From assembly GCA_946548895.1 (NCBI GenBank), contig CAMNQF010000001.1, positions 141,024 to 205,023 of the forward strand: a DNA stretch of 64,000 bases. The letters are read 5' to 3'. Made by a program: the position numbers and the translations under genes. Below the pieces are notes generated by a model that saw only the letters and a list, made by a program, of their open reading frames with translations, did no database searches and was not told where the DNA came from. Shown here piece by piece: positions 8,766 through 18,897 of the stretch; within the stretch, counting starts at the first letter, position 1; each line of letters begins with the position of its first letter. The DNA comes from an uncultured bacterium. GTDB taxonomy: Bacteria > Bacillota > Clostridia > Oscillospirales > Oscillospiraceae.

Positions 8766-10682
8766 TTACCGCATATTCCACCAGTCGTTCCACTCCGGGA
8801 AGGGCCGGCCCGCCCGGAGCTGTTCCGCTGTCCAAGGCAGGACTTTTTGGGCCATGGCCGTGTCCTCCCTGCGGATGTAGTTGGCGTCCAGCACCTCCTG
8901 GCACAGGCGGGCCGTCTCGTCCGGGGTCAGGGACTTGGCCCCGTCGTTGAGCAGTCCCCAGACATAGTAGAGGTAGGCGGGCTTTCCGCTTTGGAGCATA
9001 CTGTCTTTCAGCGCCCCCTGGGGCGTGCACCCCAGGGCGAACAGCCAGCGGCTGTAGGTCTGGTAGTTTCCCAGCTCCCTCATCCGCTGGCGCAGGTAGG
9101 GCGCCAGCTCCTGCCGTATCTCCGGGCCGGCGGGGTCAAACAGGCGCGTGATAATGAGGTCGTATTCGTCCAGATGCTCTCCGTAGCCAAAGGGCGAGGG
9201 CATTTTGAAGTCGTGCATGGTGGTTTTCCACACCGCGTGGGTGAGCCGTTTTGCCCACCGCTTGTCCAAGGGCTGGGCGGCGGGCCAGCCCGCGCCCACC
9301 TCATAGCGGCCCGCCCCGCCGTTCCAGCGCGCTTCGGACAGGCCCGCCAGCGCGGCGTTGTGCAGCGCCTGCTTCTGCGCGCCCCCCAGCAGGGGCCTGC
9401 TGGTGGGCACATAGGGGGAGAACTCGTCGTACACCTCCGCAGCCGGCCGGGTGAGCAGGGAGGCAACCGCCCCGTGGGGCAGATACCGGGCCTTGCCCCT
9501 GTGCTTTTCCCACAGCCCCAGGCACAGCCCGCACAGCGGCCCCGGCCCGGCCTGGCACAGGCTGTCCAGCAGCAGGGCCGTCAACTCCGTGCCAAGCCCC
9601 AGGCGCTGGCCCTTTTCCCCCCGCACCTGGTCGATGTCCGCCAGCTTGGCGTCGGTCCACCGCCACAGGTCCAGCATGGAGGGGGAGGATTTGCCCCGCG
9701 CGGCGCTCCACCAGAGCCGGAGCATGGCGTGTATGTCCGCGGAGATCTCCCGCTCCCCCGCCAGCAGCCGTTCCATCAGCTCCCACAGCCCCCGGGCCAC
9801 CAGATCGGAGGCCCACTCCGTCCGGGCGCCGCTCAGGAATTTCACCGACAGGTGGTCCTTTTGCAGCCGCTCCTCCCAGTACGCGGCCACTTCCTCCCCG
9901 TCCTGGAGGGCCAGTCCCGCCAGGGCCGCGTCCAGATTTTTCCCCCGTTCGTACCGGGCCAGATTCAGCAACAGGCCGGTGTTCCCGCTGTCCCCGCCCA
10001 GGGCGGTGATGACGGCGGCGCGCACGTCCTTTTTCGCCGGCCCCAATATCTCCCTGAGCCAGGGGGAGGCCTCCTTCCCCTGAATGGCGGCGACGACCTC
10101 CACCCTCCGGGCCATCTCCTTTTTTCCGGCGGGGTCGAAGCCCCGTTTCACCGCCGGGACCGCGGCCGGCCCCAGCTTTTTCAGCAGCGTGGCGCAAAGC
10201 TCCGCCATCTCGCCGTAGCTGTCCCCCAGGCCCCCCACCACCGCGGGCAGCACCCGGTAGTCCTGGAAAAATTCAGGGTGGTTGTCCCAAGCGCTTTGGA
10301 CGGTTTCCATCCGCCCCCCGCCGGTGGTGGTCAGGGCGGTGAGCAGGGGCTGCATCTGTCCGTAGGAGATCTGGCGGTATACCCCGCCCCCGGCGGGCAG
10401 GGGCTCCAGCTCACCGTCTATCCCGGTTTTGGCCTGGGTGTAGGCCACGGCGTCCACCAGGGCGAGCACGTCCAGCAGCAGCCCGGGGCGGCGCTCCGGC
10501 GGCGCGGTCAGCAGTTTGGCCAGCCCGCCGTCAATTTTGGCGAACACCGGGCTGGCGGCGGCCAGAGGCTTGAGGGCTTCCGCGGCCCGCTGGAGGCGGA
10601 AATCCTCTCCCAGCAGGCCAACACCGGCAATGGCGGCCTGCTCCAGGCGGGATTTCACGTCGTAAAGAGGCTGTAAATTCAT
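8766..10682 (-). CDS. Large helical (HEAT-like/DUF5691-like) protein of the MoxR/VWA operon
   Basis: Leu/Ala-rich alpha-helical repeat content; between SWIM and MoxR genes; start chosen at MNLQPLYDVKSRLEQAA. Confidence 0.65.
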   Translation of the reverse strand: MNLQPLYDVKSRLEQAAIAGVGLLGEDFRLQRAAEALKPLAAASPVFAKIDGGLAKLLTAPPERRPGLLLDVLALVDAVAYTQAKTGIDGELEPLPAGGGVYRQISYGQMQPLLTALTTTGGGRMETVQSAWDNHPEFFQDYRVLPAVVGGLGDSYGEMAELCATLLKKLGPAAVPAVKRGFDPAGKKEMARRVEVVAAIQGKEASPWLREILGPAKKDVRAAVITALGGDSGNTGLLLNLARYERGKNLDAALAGLALQDGEEVAAYWEERLQKDHLSVKFLSGARTEWASDLVARGLWELMERLLAGEREISADIHAMLRLWWSAARGKSSPSMLDLWRWTDAKLADIDQVRGEKGQRLGLGTELTALLLDSLCQAGPGPLCGLCLGLWEKHRGKARYLPHGAVASLLTRPAAEVYDEFSPYVPTSRPLLGGAQKQALHNAALAGLSEARWNGGAGRYEVGAGWPAAQPLDKRWAKRLTHAVWKTTMHDFKMPSPFGYGEHLDEYDLIITRLFDPAGPEIRQELAPYLRQRMRELGNYQTYSRWLFALGCTPQGALKDSMLQSGKPAYLYYVWGLLNDGAKSLTPDETARLCQEVLDANYIRREDTAMAQKVLPWTAEQLRAGRPFPEWNDWWNMR

Positions 10683-10695
10683 CAGGTATCCCTCC

Positions 10696-12138
10696 CTAAT
10701 ATAGCAGCCGGATGATTTCCGCCCCGGTGACAACGCTGTAGGGATGGAGGCAGAGAGACTGGTCCCGCCCGTCGCAGAACATCAGCCCGAACAGGGCGCT
10801 GCCCGCCGGAATTTCCCCTGGCAGCGTCTCCAGCCGCTCCACGCAGGCGTGGTCCGGGCCGTCCTCGGGCCGGTCCCGCAGGACGATCCTGGTTCCGGCC
10901 GGGTCCTCCAGCACGAATTCCTCCCCCACCCGGCCCAGCCTCCCGATGGGCGCCAGTACCGCCAGAAACTTGGGGGCCAGGGTGTTCTTGATGGATCCCT
11001 TGGCCAACTTCACCGCCGCCGCCAGGTCCGGCTGGGCCAGCTTGGGCAGGGCGGAGCGCTCCCCGCCGGTGAGGGGCCGGGCGGAGGAGCTCTCCCAGCG
11101 CGCCCGCCGGTTTCCCCCGCCGGGGTAGATGTACAGGGCGGGGACCTCCAGCAGCCCGAAGCGGCTGTCCTCCCCCTTCACGTATTTCAGCGCCTTTACC
11201 GGCCGCAGGTTCAGGGCCTGGAAGATAGCGCCGCCGTCCAGGTCGATCCACCAGCCCCGCTCCACATACTCCTTTTTGGCCCTGTCAAAGCTCACGTCAA
11301 AGGACAGCTGAACCAGCCGGGCGTTCTCCTGGAAGGAGCCGATGCCCCGCAGGTCCTCCAGCTTCCACACGCCGCCCAGGGCCTCGAAGAGGGCGGAGTC
11401 CTCTGGGGTGAAGCTGCCGGCCTCCAGCTTGTCTTGGAGAAAGGCCCGGGACTTCTTGATGGTGGAGCGAAGCGCCACCAGAATGCGCAGGGCCTCGGCG
11501 TAGGCCCCCGCCGCCTGGTCAGGGCTCTGCTGGACGGTGCGTACCGCCAGGGCGATGCGGGTAAAGGCGGTCTGAGGGCCGGTGAGATAGCAGCTTCCCA
11601 GGTCCTTGGCCAGCTTGTCATAGGTCTGGGCGGAGCTGCCCGCCAGGGCGCCCAGGCCGGCGGAGAGCAGGTCGTCCACCATTTTCTCCGCCATGTCCAG
11701 CCCCTCCAGCTGCTTGGCAAGCTTTTTCTTCCGGGCGGCGGCGTTGGGCTTTTTGGGCTTGGGGGGCTCGTCCGCCGCGGCCTCCTTTTTGACGGCCCTG
11801 GCCGCCTGTCTGGCCCGCTTTTCGGCAATGTCCAGGGGGATGTCCGCCGTCTCAAAGCCTTTGCCGGACAGCTGCTCGAACATCAGGCCCAGGGCGTGCT
11901 TGCAGGGGAACTGGCGGCTGGGGCAGGAACAACGGCATACCGGGGCCTCCGGGGCGGTCCAGTCGACGGACACCCGGTAAGGCGTCTTGCCGCTGCCGGC
12001 GCACTGGGCCCAGTACAGCGTGCCGTCCTCCGTCCGGCAGCGGCCGGAAAAGCTCCCCTTTTTCGACAGCTTCCGCCCATTCTCCGCGGCGGCGGGATTG
12101 GGCGCCTGAAGCAGGATCGTCTGTTCCGTTAATGTCAT
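10696..12138 (-). CDS. SWIM zinc-finger protein (YehQ-like)
   Basis: SWIM motif VCRCSCPSRQFPCKHALGLMFEQ; start chosen at MTLTEQTILLQAPNPAAAENG. Confidence 0.85.
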   Translation of the reverse strand: MTLTEQTILLQAPNPAAAENGRKLSKKGSFSGRCRTEDGTLYWAQCAGSGKTPYRVSVDWTAPEAPVCRCSCPSRQFPCKHALGLMFEQLSGKGFETADIPLDIAEKRARQAARAVKKEAAADEPPKPKKPNAAARKKKLAKQLEGLDMAEKMVDDLLSAGLGALAGSSAQTYDKLAKDLGSCYLTGPQTAFTRIALAVRTVQQSPDQAAGAYAEALRILVALRSTIKKSRAFLQDKLEAGSFTPEDSALFEALGGVWKLEDLRGIGSFQENARLVQLSFDVSFDRAKKEYVERGWWIDLDGGAIFQALNLRPVKALKYVKGEDSRFGLLEVPALYIYPGGGNRRARWESSSARPLTGGERSALPKLAQPDLAAAVKLAKGSIKNTLAPKFLAVLAPIGRLGRVGEEFVLEDPAGTRIVLRDRPEDGPDHACVERLETLPGEIPAGSALFGLMFCDGRDQSLCLHPYSVVTGAEIIRLLY

Positions 12139-12399
12139 TGACCACACACTCCTTCGGAGGCTGTACGCGATGGATCTCTTTCCCATGATACCATATTGCC
12201 GGCCGTAATGACAGGCACGGTCAAGGCATGGGAGCGGCTGAAGCGCGGGAAGCGTCAGCCCTTGCCGTCTCATTTTACCAAAGGCGCGGTGGTATGGCAA
12301 CTCCCTTTTCAAACCGTTTGCCCGCCCGGGCCCTCTTGCCGCGCCATTTGAACGCCCCGGCGGGACAGCGCCGGAGCGGGGCTTGATTTGCAGCGAAAA

Positions 12400-12445
12400 C
12401 CGAACCGCCGGCCCTTGCTCTTACGGGCAAGGGCCGGCGGTTCGG
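12400..12445 (-). terminator. Strong rho-independent-type hairpin, oriented for the acyl-CoA operon
   Basis: 19-bp perfect arms ccgaaccgccggcccttgc / gcaagggccggcggttcgg, 8-nt loop; on the minus strand the stem is followed by TTTT. Confidence 0.75.
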
Positions 12446-12503
12446 CTGCAATGGGTGCGCGGCCGGCGGGGAAACCGGCTTCTGATTGTCGCGGCGGGAG
12501 CCT

Positions 12504-13301
12504 TCACTTGCCGGTAAAGACCGGCTTGCGCTTTTCGATAAACGCGTCCACGGCTTCCTCAAAATCGCGGGACTTGGAGCACAGGTGGTTGGCCTCGGCC
12601 TCATCCTCCGCGTAGGCGCGGAAGCCGTCCTCATAGAAATACTTGTTTATGAGCTGCTTCTGGCAGGCGAGGGCTTTGCCGGGCCCCTTGGCCAGCCGGG
12701 CCGCAAACTGCGCCCCGGCCTGCGCCAGCTCTTCCTCCGGCACGCACTGGTTCGCCAGGCCGATTTGAACGGCCTCTTCGCCGCCCACCGGGCGGCCGGT
12801 CATCATGATTTCCGCCGCGCGGCCGGCGCCCGCCAGTTTGCCCAGCAGGTAGAGGCCCCCGGTGTCAGAGCAAAGACCCACGTTGATGAAAGCCATGATA
12901 AAGCTTGTCTTCGGCGTGACAATGCGGAAATCACAGGCGCAGGCGATGCTGAACCCCGCGCCCGCCGCCGCGTGGTTGACCACCGCCACGGTGGGTTTTG
13001 TGAAGCTGCGGATCTGGTAGGCCGTGTCGGCGGCGTAGCGCAGCTCCTCCTTGGTCAGGTAAACCTTGTCGGTGATGCGGCTCTTGAACTGGCGGATGTC
13101 GCCGCCGGCGCAAAAATGCTTCCCCATGCCGGTAAGGACGACCACACGGACATCCTCATCCGCCTCGCAGGCCTCCAGCTTCTCCTTGAGGGCCGCGTAC
13201 ATATCGAAGTCCAGGGCGTTCCCGTTTTCCGGGCTGTTGAAGGCCAGGGTCGCCACATGGCCGGACTGACTCATCAGAACAAGCTCTTTCATGTTTGCCA
13301 C
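12504..13301 (-). CDS. Enoyl-CoA hydratase/isomerase family protein
   Basis: Crotonase motifs GKHFCAGGDIRQF and AVVNHAAAGAGFSIACACDFRI. Confidence 0.9.
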   Translation of the reverse strand: MANMKELVLMSQSGHVATLAFNSPENGNALDFDMYAALKEKLEACEADEDVRVVVLTGMGKHFCAGGDIRQFKSRITDKVYLTKEELRYAADTAYQIRSFTKPTVAVVNHAAAGAGFSIACACDFRIVTPKTSFIMAFINVGLCSDTGGLYLLGKLAGAGRAAEIMMTGRPVGGEEAVQIGLANQCVPEEELAQAGAQFAARLAKGPGKALACQKQLINKYFYEDGFRAYAEDEAEANHLCSKSRDFEEAVDAFIEKRKPVFTGK

Positions 13302-13302
13302 C

Positions 13303-14592
13303 TCACCGTGCGATCAGGCCGGCCTTGACCGCCTGCTGGGTCAGCTCGCCGCGGAAATCGGGGTGGGCGATGCCGATCATGGCGCGGACGCGGTCGGGTA
13401 TGGATTTGTTCCTCAAATTGGCGATGCCGTATTCGGTGACGATGTACATGACCATTGCCCTGGGGGTGGTGACTACCTCGCCGGCGGGCAGGTTCAGCAT
13501 GATGTTGGACGTGGGCTTTCCGTTGACCTCTGTGGTAGAGGCCATGCACAAAAAGCTCTTGCCGCCCTTTGACCAGGAGGCGCCCTGCACAAAATCGATC
13601 TGCCCGCCGATGCCGCTGACCTGCTGGTGGCCCACGGATTCGGAACAGACCTGACCCGTCAGATCGGCCATCAGGCACTGGTTTACCGAGATGAGGCTGT
13701 CATAATGCTGCACGTTCCGGGGATCGTTGATCTCCCAGAAGGGGGCAAACTCCGCGTGTTCGCCCAGCCAGTAGGCAAATTTGTTGCTTCCCAGGCCCAG
13801 CGCGGCCTCGATCTTTCCCGTGATGGCGCCGGCCTCGTAGAGGTGCATGATGCACTCGGTGAGCATCTCCGCATGGATGGACAGGCCGCGTTTAGACTTC
13901 AGGCCGTAGCCGATGGCGTTGGACAAGCCGCCCAGCCCGATTTGAACGGTGGAGCCGTCAGGGATTTCAGGCAAGATGAGGGACGCGATTTTTTGGTCCA
14001 GCTCCGAGGGCTCGGGGCTGGGGAACTCCGGCAGAACGTGGTCGCCCTCGGTGATTGCGGTCACCTCGCTGACGTGGATCTTGCTGCTGCGGCCCTTCAC
14101 GCGGGGCTGGTTCCGATTGACCTGCACCAAAATGACGTCGGACATTTCCAGCGCCTTCGGGGTGATGCACACGCCCATGGGGCCCAGAGACATATAGCCC
14201 TCCTCGTCGGGTTCGCTCACGTCGCACATACACACATTGATGCGGCAATCCTCCAGAGCGTTGGCCAGCTGGCTGAACTGGCAGGAGTTGATGCTGATGT
14301 TGCCGAATTTGGCCAGCTTGCGTTCCAGGATGCCGAAAAACATGGTATCATAGGTCAGGTGGGGGCGGTGCTCGGCGGACTTCAGGAACTCAAAGGGGAC
14401 CAGCATCTGGCCCGAGACCAGGTGGACTCCGTTGATTTCTTTGGCCAGCGCCCTCTTTTGGAGCGCCTCAATCAGCTGGATGGGGGTTGCCGAGGCCGGG
14501 CTCATCCAGACGCGGTCGTTATCCTTGATGAGCGCCACCGCCTCGTCAAAGGTCGTCAGTTTGGAGTTGTATATATCCCGCCAGTTACTCAT
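13303..14592 (-). CDS. Acetyl-CoA hydrolase/transferase family CoA-transferase (4-hydroxybutyrate CoA-transferase-like)
   Basis: VQIGLGGLSNAIGYGL, GIGGQIDFVQGASWSKGGKSFL and YIVTEYGIANLRNKS motifs. Confidence 0.9.
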   Translation of the reverse strand: MSNWRDIYNSKLTTFDEAVALIKDNDRVWMSPASATPIQLIEALQKRALAKEINGVHLVSGQMLVPFEFLKSAEHRPHLTYDTMFFGILERKLAKFGNISINSCQFSQLANALEDCRINVCMCDVSEPDEEGYMSLGPMGVCITPKALEMSDVILVQVNRNQPRVKGRSSKIHVSEVTAITEGDHVLPEFPSPEPSELDQKIASLILPEIPDGSTVQIGLGGLSNAIGYGLKSKRGLSIHAEMLTECIMHLYEAGAITGKIEAALGLGSNKFAYWLGEHAEFAPFWEINDPRNVQHYDSLISVNQCLMADLTGQVCSESVGHQQVSGIGGQIDFVQGASWSKGGKSFLCMASTTEVNGKPTSNIMLNLPAGEVVTTPRAMVMYIVTEYGIANLRNKSIPDRVRAMIGIAHPDFRGELTQQAVKAGLIAR

Positions 14593-16153
14593 GATGATCC
14601 TCCTTCAATTGTTTTACGAGCTCGCGAATTTTTTGATAGTCCACCTTCCCTACCGAACTGCGTGGGATGCTGTCCACAAAATGGATCTCCCGGGGCCGTT
14701 TTGCGCCGCTGAGATGCCTTCTCAGGTGCGCCTCCAGCGCCTCCGGGGACACGGGTCCGTCTCCGGCCACCACAAGGGCGTGGGGCACCTCTCCCCAATA
14801 ATCGTCCGGGACGCCGTAGACGCAGGCCTCCCGGACCCCGTCAAACTGCGTGATGCACTCCTCAATCTCCACCGGGAATATGTTTTCGCCGCCTACGATA
14901 ATCATATTCTTCTTCCGGCCCACCACATAGAGGTATCCGTCCGAATCCTGCCGGGCAATATCGCCTGTGTGCAGCCATCCGTCGTGCCAGACGTTCCGCG
15001 TTTCCTCCTCCTGATTGAGGTATCCTGAGAAGAGCAGCGGCCCCCGGAAGCACAGCTCTCCCGCCTCCCCCGGGGCGACCGGGGCTCCGTCCTCGTCCAC
15101 AATCTGCACCTCGTTGAGGCACAAAGGCTTGCCTACGGAGTTCCAGCGCTTCCTTAAATCCTCCACGCCGGTCATGTCCATCGGCAGGGAGAGGTTGTTG
15201 GGGCCGGCCTCGGTCATCCCGAAGGAATTGCATATTTTGATTCCCCGGCTCAAATATTTTTCCAGGGTTTTCTGCCGGACCGGGGCAGCCCCCACAATGA
15301 GCCAGCGCAGGGCGGACAGGTCGGCGGAGGCGAAATCGGGGTGCTCCGCCAGAATGGCGTAAATCGTCGGGACAGAGACGCCCACGGTAACCCGCTCCTG
15401 TTGGAGAAGGCGCAGGATTTCGCCGGGATCCAGGTCCCGTTTGAGCACCATCTTGCCCCCGCAGAACAAGAGGGGCAGATTGATGACGTTCCAGCCGCCG
15501 GTGTGAAAAAGGGGCAGGAACTGGTACCCCACGTCCCGGTAGGACAGGCCGAACGAAATGATCTCGCTGATGCAGTTGCTGACCACCGCCCGGTAGGACA
15601 TTTTTGACGCCTTGGGCAGGCCGGTGGAGCCGCCGGTGTGGATATACATCATGCAGTCCTCGGGGTCCGGCCTGACGGGCGGCAGCGGCGGAAGGTCCTG
15701 AGCCAGCAGCGCGTCATACTCCCATACGCCCGCTTTCGACGGGCTGCCGTGCAGGACCGCCAGGGCCTTGAGGTAAGGCAGCTTTGCCCATTCCTCCACC
15801 CGGTCCTCCTGCGCCGCGTCATAGAGCAGCGCCTCCGGCCGCTCCTGTTCCATCAGCTGCGCGATCTCCTCCGGCTTCAGCATATGGTTGTATGTGGTGA
15901 TGGTAATGCCGGTCTTCCATGACACGTAGAACATATCGTAATGGGCAATGGAGTTGCGCGCGCATATGGCCGCGCAGCTCCCCCGCTTCAGCCCCAGCCG
16001 GTGCACCAGGAAACGGGCCAGGCGGTCGGCGCGCGCGTCCATCTCCCGATAGGTGTACTGCGCGCCGGTATCATAGTCATAAATCGCCGTTTTGTCTCCA
16101 TTCCACCTGGCTTGGAAGGAGAAAAAGTCTAAATATTCCTGTTCCATGGCCAT
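14585..16153 (-). CDS. Class I adenylate-forming acyl-CoA synthetase
   Basis: AMP-binding motif MYIHTGGSTGLPKASKMSYRAV, GMTEAGPNN, GWLHTGDIARQDSDGYLYVVGRKKNMIIVGGENIFPVEIEE. Confidence 0.93.
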   Translation of the reverse strand: MAMEQEYLDFFSFQARWNGDKTAIYDYDTGAQYTYREMDARADRLARFLVHRLGLKRGSCAAICARNSIAHYDMFYVSWKTGITITTYNHMLKPEEIAQLMEQERPEALLYDAAQEDRVEEWAKLPYLKALAVLHGSPSKAGVWEYDALLAQDLPPLPPVRPDPEDCMMYIHTGGSTGLPKASKMSYRAVVSNCISEIISFGLSYRDVGYQFLPLFHTGGWNVINLPLLFCGGKMVLKRDLDPGEILRLLQQERVTVGVSVPTIYAILAEHPDFASADLSALRWLIVGAAPVRQKTLEKYLSRGIKICNSFGMTEAGPNNLSLPMDMTGVEDLRKRWNSVGKPLCLNEVQIVDEDGAPVAPGEAGELCFRGPLLFSGYLNQEEETRNVWHDGWLHTGDIARQDSDGYLYVVGRKKNMIIVGGENIFPVEIEECITQFDGVREACVYGVPDDYWGEVPHALVVAGDGPVSPEALEAHLRRHLSGAKRPREIHFVDSIPRSSVGKVDYQKIRELVKQLKEDHHE

Positions 16154-16158
16154 TGGTA

Positions 16159-17301
16159 TTAAGCCTTTTGCTTTAAGACGTTGCCGGCAATGACCATGCG
16201 CTGGATCTCGTTGGTCCCCTCGAAGATTTGGAAGATTTTCGCGTCGCGGTAGAGCTTTTCCACCGGGTACTCCCGGCTGTATCCATAGCCGCCGAAGATC
16301 TGCACGGCCTCCTGCGTCACCTTGACGGCGCTGTCGCTGGCGTAGGCCTTCGCGACGGCGGCCTCTGTGGAATGGGGCTTGCCCGCCTTGATGAGGCCGG
16401 CCACATACCGAACGTACTGCCGGCTGGTTTCGGTGGCGATTTCCATGTCGGCCAACTTAAACTGGATGGCTTGGTTCACAGCAATCGGCCGGCCGAAGGT
16501 CTTTCGCTGGAGGGCGTAATCCCGGCACAGGTCGATGGCCGCCTGGCAGATGCCCACCGCGGCGGCGCCGCAGGACGGACGGGCCATATCCAGGGTTTTC
16601 ATTGCCAGCTTGAAGCCCTCTCCCTCGGCGCCGATGAGATTTTCCGCGGGCACCCGGACGTCCTCAAAAACTACGTCGGTGGTGTTGGACAGGCGTATGC
16701 CCATCTTATCCTCTTCCTTCCCCACGCTCACGCCCGGGGCGCCGCGCTCCACGATAAAGGCGGACATCCCTTTTACGCCCTTGGATTTGTCGGTCATGGC
16801 GAATACCACGTAGACGTCCGCCATGCCGCCGGTGGTGATGAAGCACTTCCTGCCGTTGAGCACATAGCCGCCGCCGTCCCGGACGGCTGCGGTCTGGCTG
16901 GCCCCCGCGTCCGAACCGGCCTGGGGTTCGGTCAGGCAGAAAGCGGCCATTTTGCCCTGGGCCAGTATATCCGTGAACATCTGGATCTGGCGGTCCGTCC
17001 CCGCGATCAGCAGGGGTTTGGCGGCCAGGCCGCTGGCGAAGAGGCTGACAGAGAAGCCGGCGTCGTATTTGGCCAATTCCTCCTGCACGATTACGGCGGT
17101 AACCGGGTCAAATCCGCCGCCGCCGAACTTCTCCGGGAGGTCGATCATGTGCAGCCCCATCTCCAGGGCCTTGTTATAGAGGTCCGTGGGGAATTCTCCG
17201 GTGCGGTCGCACTCCTGGGCTCTTTTCAGCACTTCATTTTTGCCAAATTTGGCAATCATCTGCTGAAGTTCTTTCTGCTCTTCCGTCAGCATCCAGTCCA
17301 T
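16159..17301 (-). CDS. Acyl-CoA dehydrogenase
   Basis: FCLTEPQAGSDAGASQTAAV, QAIQFKLADMEIATETSRQ, YGYSREYPVEKLYRDAKIFQIFEGTNEIQRMVIAGNVL. Confidence 0.95.
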   Translation of the reverse strand: MDWMLTEEQKELQQMIAKFGKNEVLKRAQECDRTGEFPTDLYNKALEMGLHMIDLPEKFGGGGFDPVTAVIVQEELAKYDAGFSVSLFASGLAAKPLLIAGTDRQIQMFTDILAQGKMAAFCLTEPQAGSDAGASQTAAVRDGGGYVLNGRKCFITTGGMADVYVVFAMTDKSKGVKGMSAFIVERGAPGVSVGKEEDKMGIRLSNTTDVVFEDVRVPAENLIGAEGEGFKLAMKTLDMARPSCGAAAVGICQAAIDLCRDYALQRKTFGRPIAVNQAIQFKLADMEIATETSRQYVRYVAGLIKAGKPHSTEAAVAKAYASDSAVKVTQEAVQIFGGYGYSREYPVEKLYRDAKIFQIFEGTNEIQRMVIAGNVLKQKA

Positions 17302-17327
17302 ACGCCATTCACTCCTAAAAAATAATT

Positions 17328-17426
17328 TAATTCACTGAACTCAATTATGTACTAATCCAAAATCAAGGCAGACTTCTAATTGTCTGCCAGCACCGGGGAC
17401 ATACTCAAATTCACTGAATCTAATTA
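17328..17426. promoter_or_regulatory. Two direct copies of an AATTCACTGAAyyyAATTA motif (putative TetR operators)
   Basis: 17328-17347 taattcactgaactcaatta and 17407-17426 aaattcactgaatctaatta; each has AATT...AATT(A) half-site symmetry; lie in the divergent intergenic region. Confidence 0.6.
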
Positions 17427-17558
17427 TGTTATACCACTGCTCGTAGAAAATGTCAATCATAAAAGAGCGATTCCTTGTGATTTTCTCCAAAACCGCTGTT
17501 TACAAAGGCCGGCTTATCGTGATAGAATTGTACAACTACTGCCAAGGAGATTGGAATT

Positions 17559-18185
17559 ATGCGGAATGAACACGCCCATGGCGTACAAGTAAGCGATACC
17601 AAAAATAAAATATTGGACAGTTGTCTCAGCTTGATGAGCAGGCGGTCGCTGAAGGAAATCAGGATCTCAGACATCTGTGCCGAGGCCGGCGTGACGACGG
17701 GAGCGTTCTACCACTATTTCTCCAAAAAGAGCGATATCATCCCGGAGCTCTACTGCCGGATCGACCGGGCGTTTACCGCTTTTTACCCAAAGCTTCGGGG
17801 CTCCTCCTGCCGGGAAAAGATTTCAGAATATCTCCTGCGGCACGCCAAATTTGCGGAGTCTTGCGGCTTGCAGCAGACCCGGAGCGTGTATTTTGAGCAG
17901 CTGGATTCGCAATATGGCTTTTTTGGAGATTTTAAACGGGGATTTGCGCACCACCTGCTGGAGCTTGTGGAAGAGGGGCAGGCAAAAGGCGAGCTGTCCG
18001 ATGAAAAAAGCGCGCAGGAAATCGCCACGGCTTTGATGAGCATTGAGCGGGGAGCCGTCTACTCCTGGTGCCTCACGGAAGGCGAGCTGTCCGCCAAGGC
18101 CCTCTCGCAAAAGCTGGTAGGAGCCTATCTGGGTTCGCTGGATTGCGTGGCTCAAGGCGTGGAACGCGGAAAGGAATCCGTATGA
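17559..18185 (+). CDS. TetR/AcrR family transcriptional regulator
   Basis: HTH ISDICAEAGVTTGAFYHYFSKKSDII. Confidence 0.9.
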   Translation: MRNEHAHGVQVSDTKNKILDSCLSLMSRRSLKEIRISDICAEAGVTTGAFYHYFSKKSDIIPELYCRIDRAFTAFYPKLRGSSCREKISEYLLRHAKFAESCGLQQTRSVYFEQLDSQYGFFGDFKRGFAHHLLELVEEGQAKGELSDEKSAQEIATALMSIERGAVYSWCLTEGELSAKALSQKLVGAYLGSLDCVAQGVERGKESV

Positions 18186-18769
18186 AAACGACAAGGCAGC
18201 TCCAGGCGGAGAATACGAAAAAGCGGATTGTGGCGCACTATCTGGATATCATTCGGGAACGTCCGGCCAGCGAGGTTAAAATTTCTGAATTGTGCAAGCG
18301 GGCCAACATTTCCGTGGGTACTTACTACTATTATTATAAGGATAAGGACAGCGTCATCCGGGACATTTACTATCATATCGACGAACGGTTTATTGAAATC
18401 TACAAAGCATTGCGCGCGGACTCCTATGTAGGCCGCATTTTGGAGTATATTACCTATACGGGCAAGGAGGCGCAGAACTATTACGGCCTGCGGGCCGCCA
18501 CAACGATCTACCAGCTCCAGATGAAAATTGAGGGGAGCTTCTTCCTGGATATCACCAGGCCGTTCAGCCAAAATCTTTGCAAACTGCTGAACGGCGCCAT
18601 TGCGGCCGGCGAATTGCGGCCCGGCCTGGATATCCGAGCCACCACATTGGACTTGCTGTGCATTTTCCGGGGAATCATCTACTCCTGGTGCCTGCTCAAG
18701 GGCGAGTTTGACGTCGAAAATATGATCCATACCACAGTAGCCGCCTATATGAACCACTTGCGCGGATGA
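18182..18769 (+). CDS. TetR/AcrR family transcriptional regulator (second, ATGA overlap with the first)
   Basis: HTH VKISELCKRANISVGTYYYYYKDKDSVI; start ATG at 18182 overlaps the preceding stop. Confidence 0.88.
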   Translation: MKTTRQLQAENTKKRIVAHYLDIIRERPASEVKISELCKRANISVGTYYYYYKDKDSVIRDIYYHIDERFIEIYKALRADSYVGRILEYITYTGKEAQNYYGLRAATTIYQLQMKIEGSFFLDITRPFSQNLCKLLNGAIAAGELRPGLDIRATTLDLLCIFRGIIYSWCLLKGEFDVENMIHTTVAAYMNHLRG

Positions 18770-18897
18770 GGTCTAAATTTGCTGCCAAGAGCTCCAAATT
18801 TTACCCTATGCCGTCCTTGACGCTGGGGGCCGAAGAGAGTATAGTAAAAGTAAGGACCCAAAACCAGGAAATTAAATATAACAGGAGGTAGTTTCCA

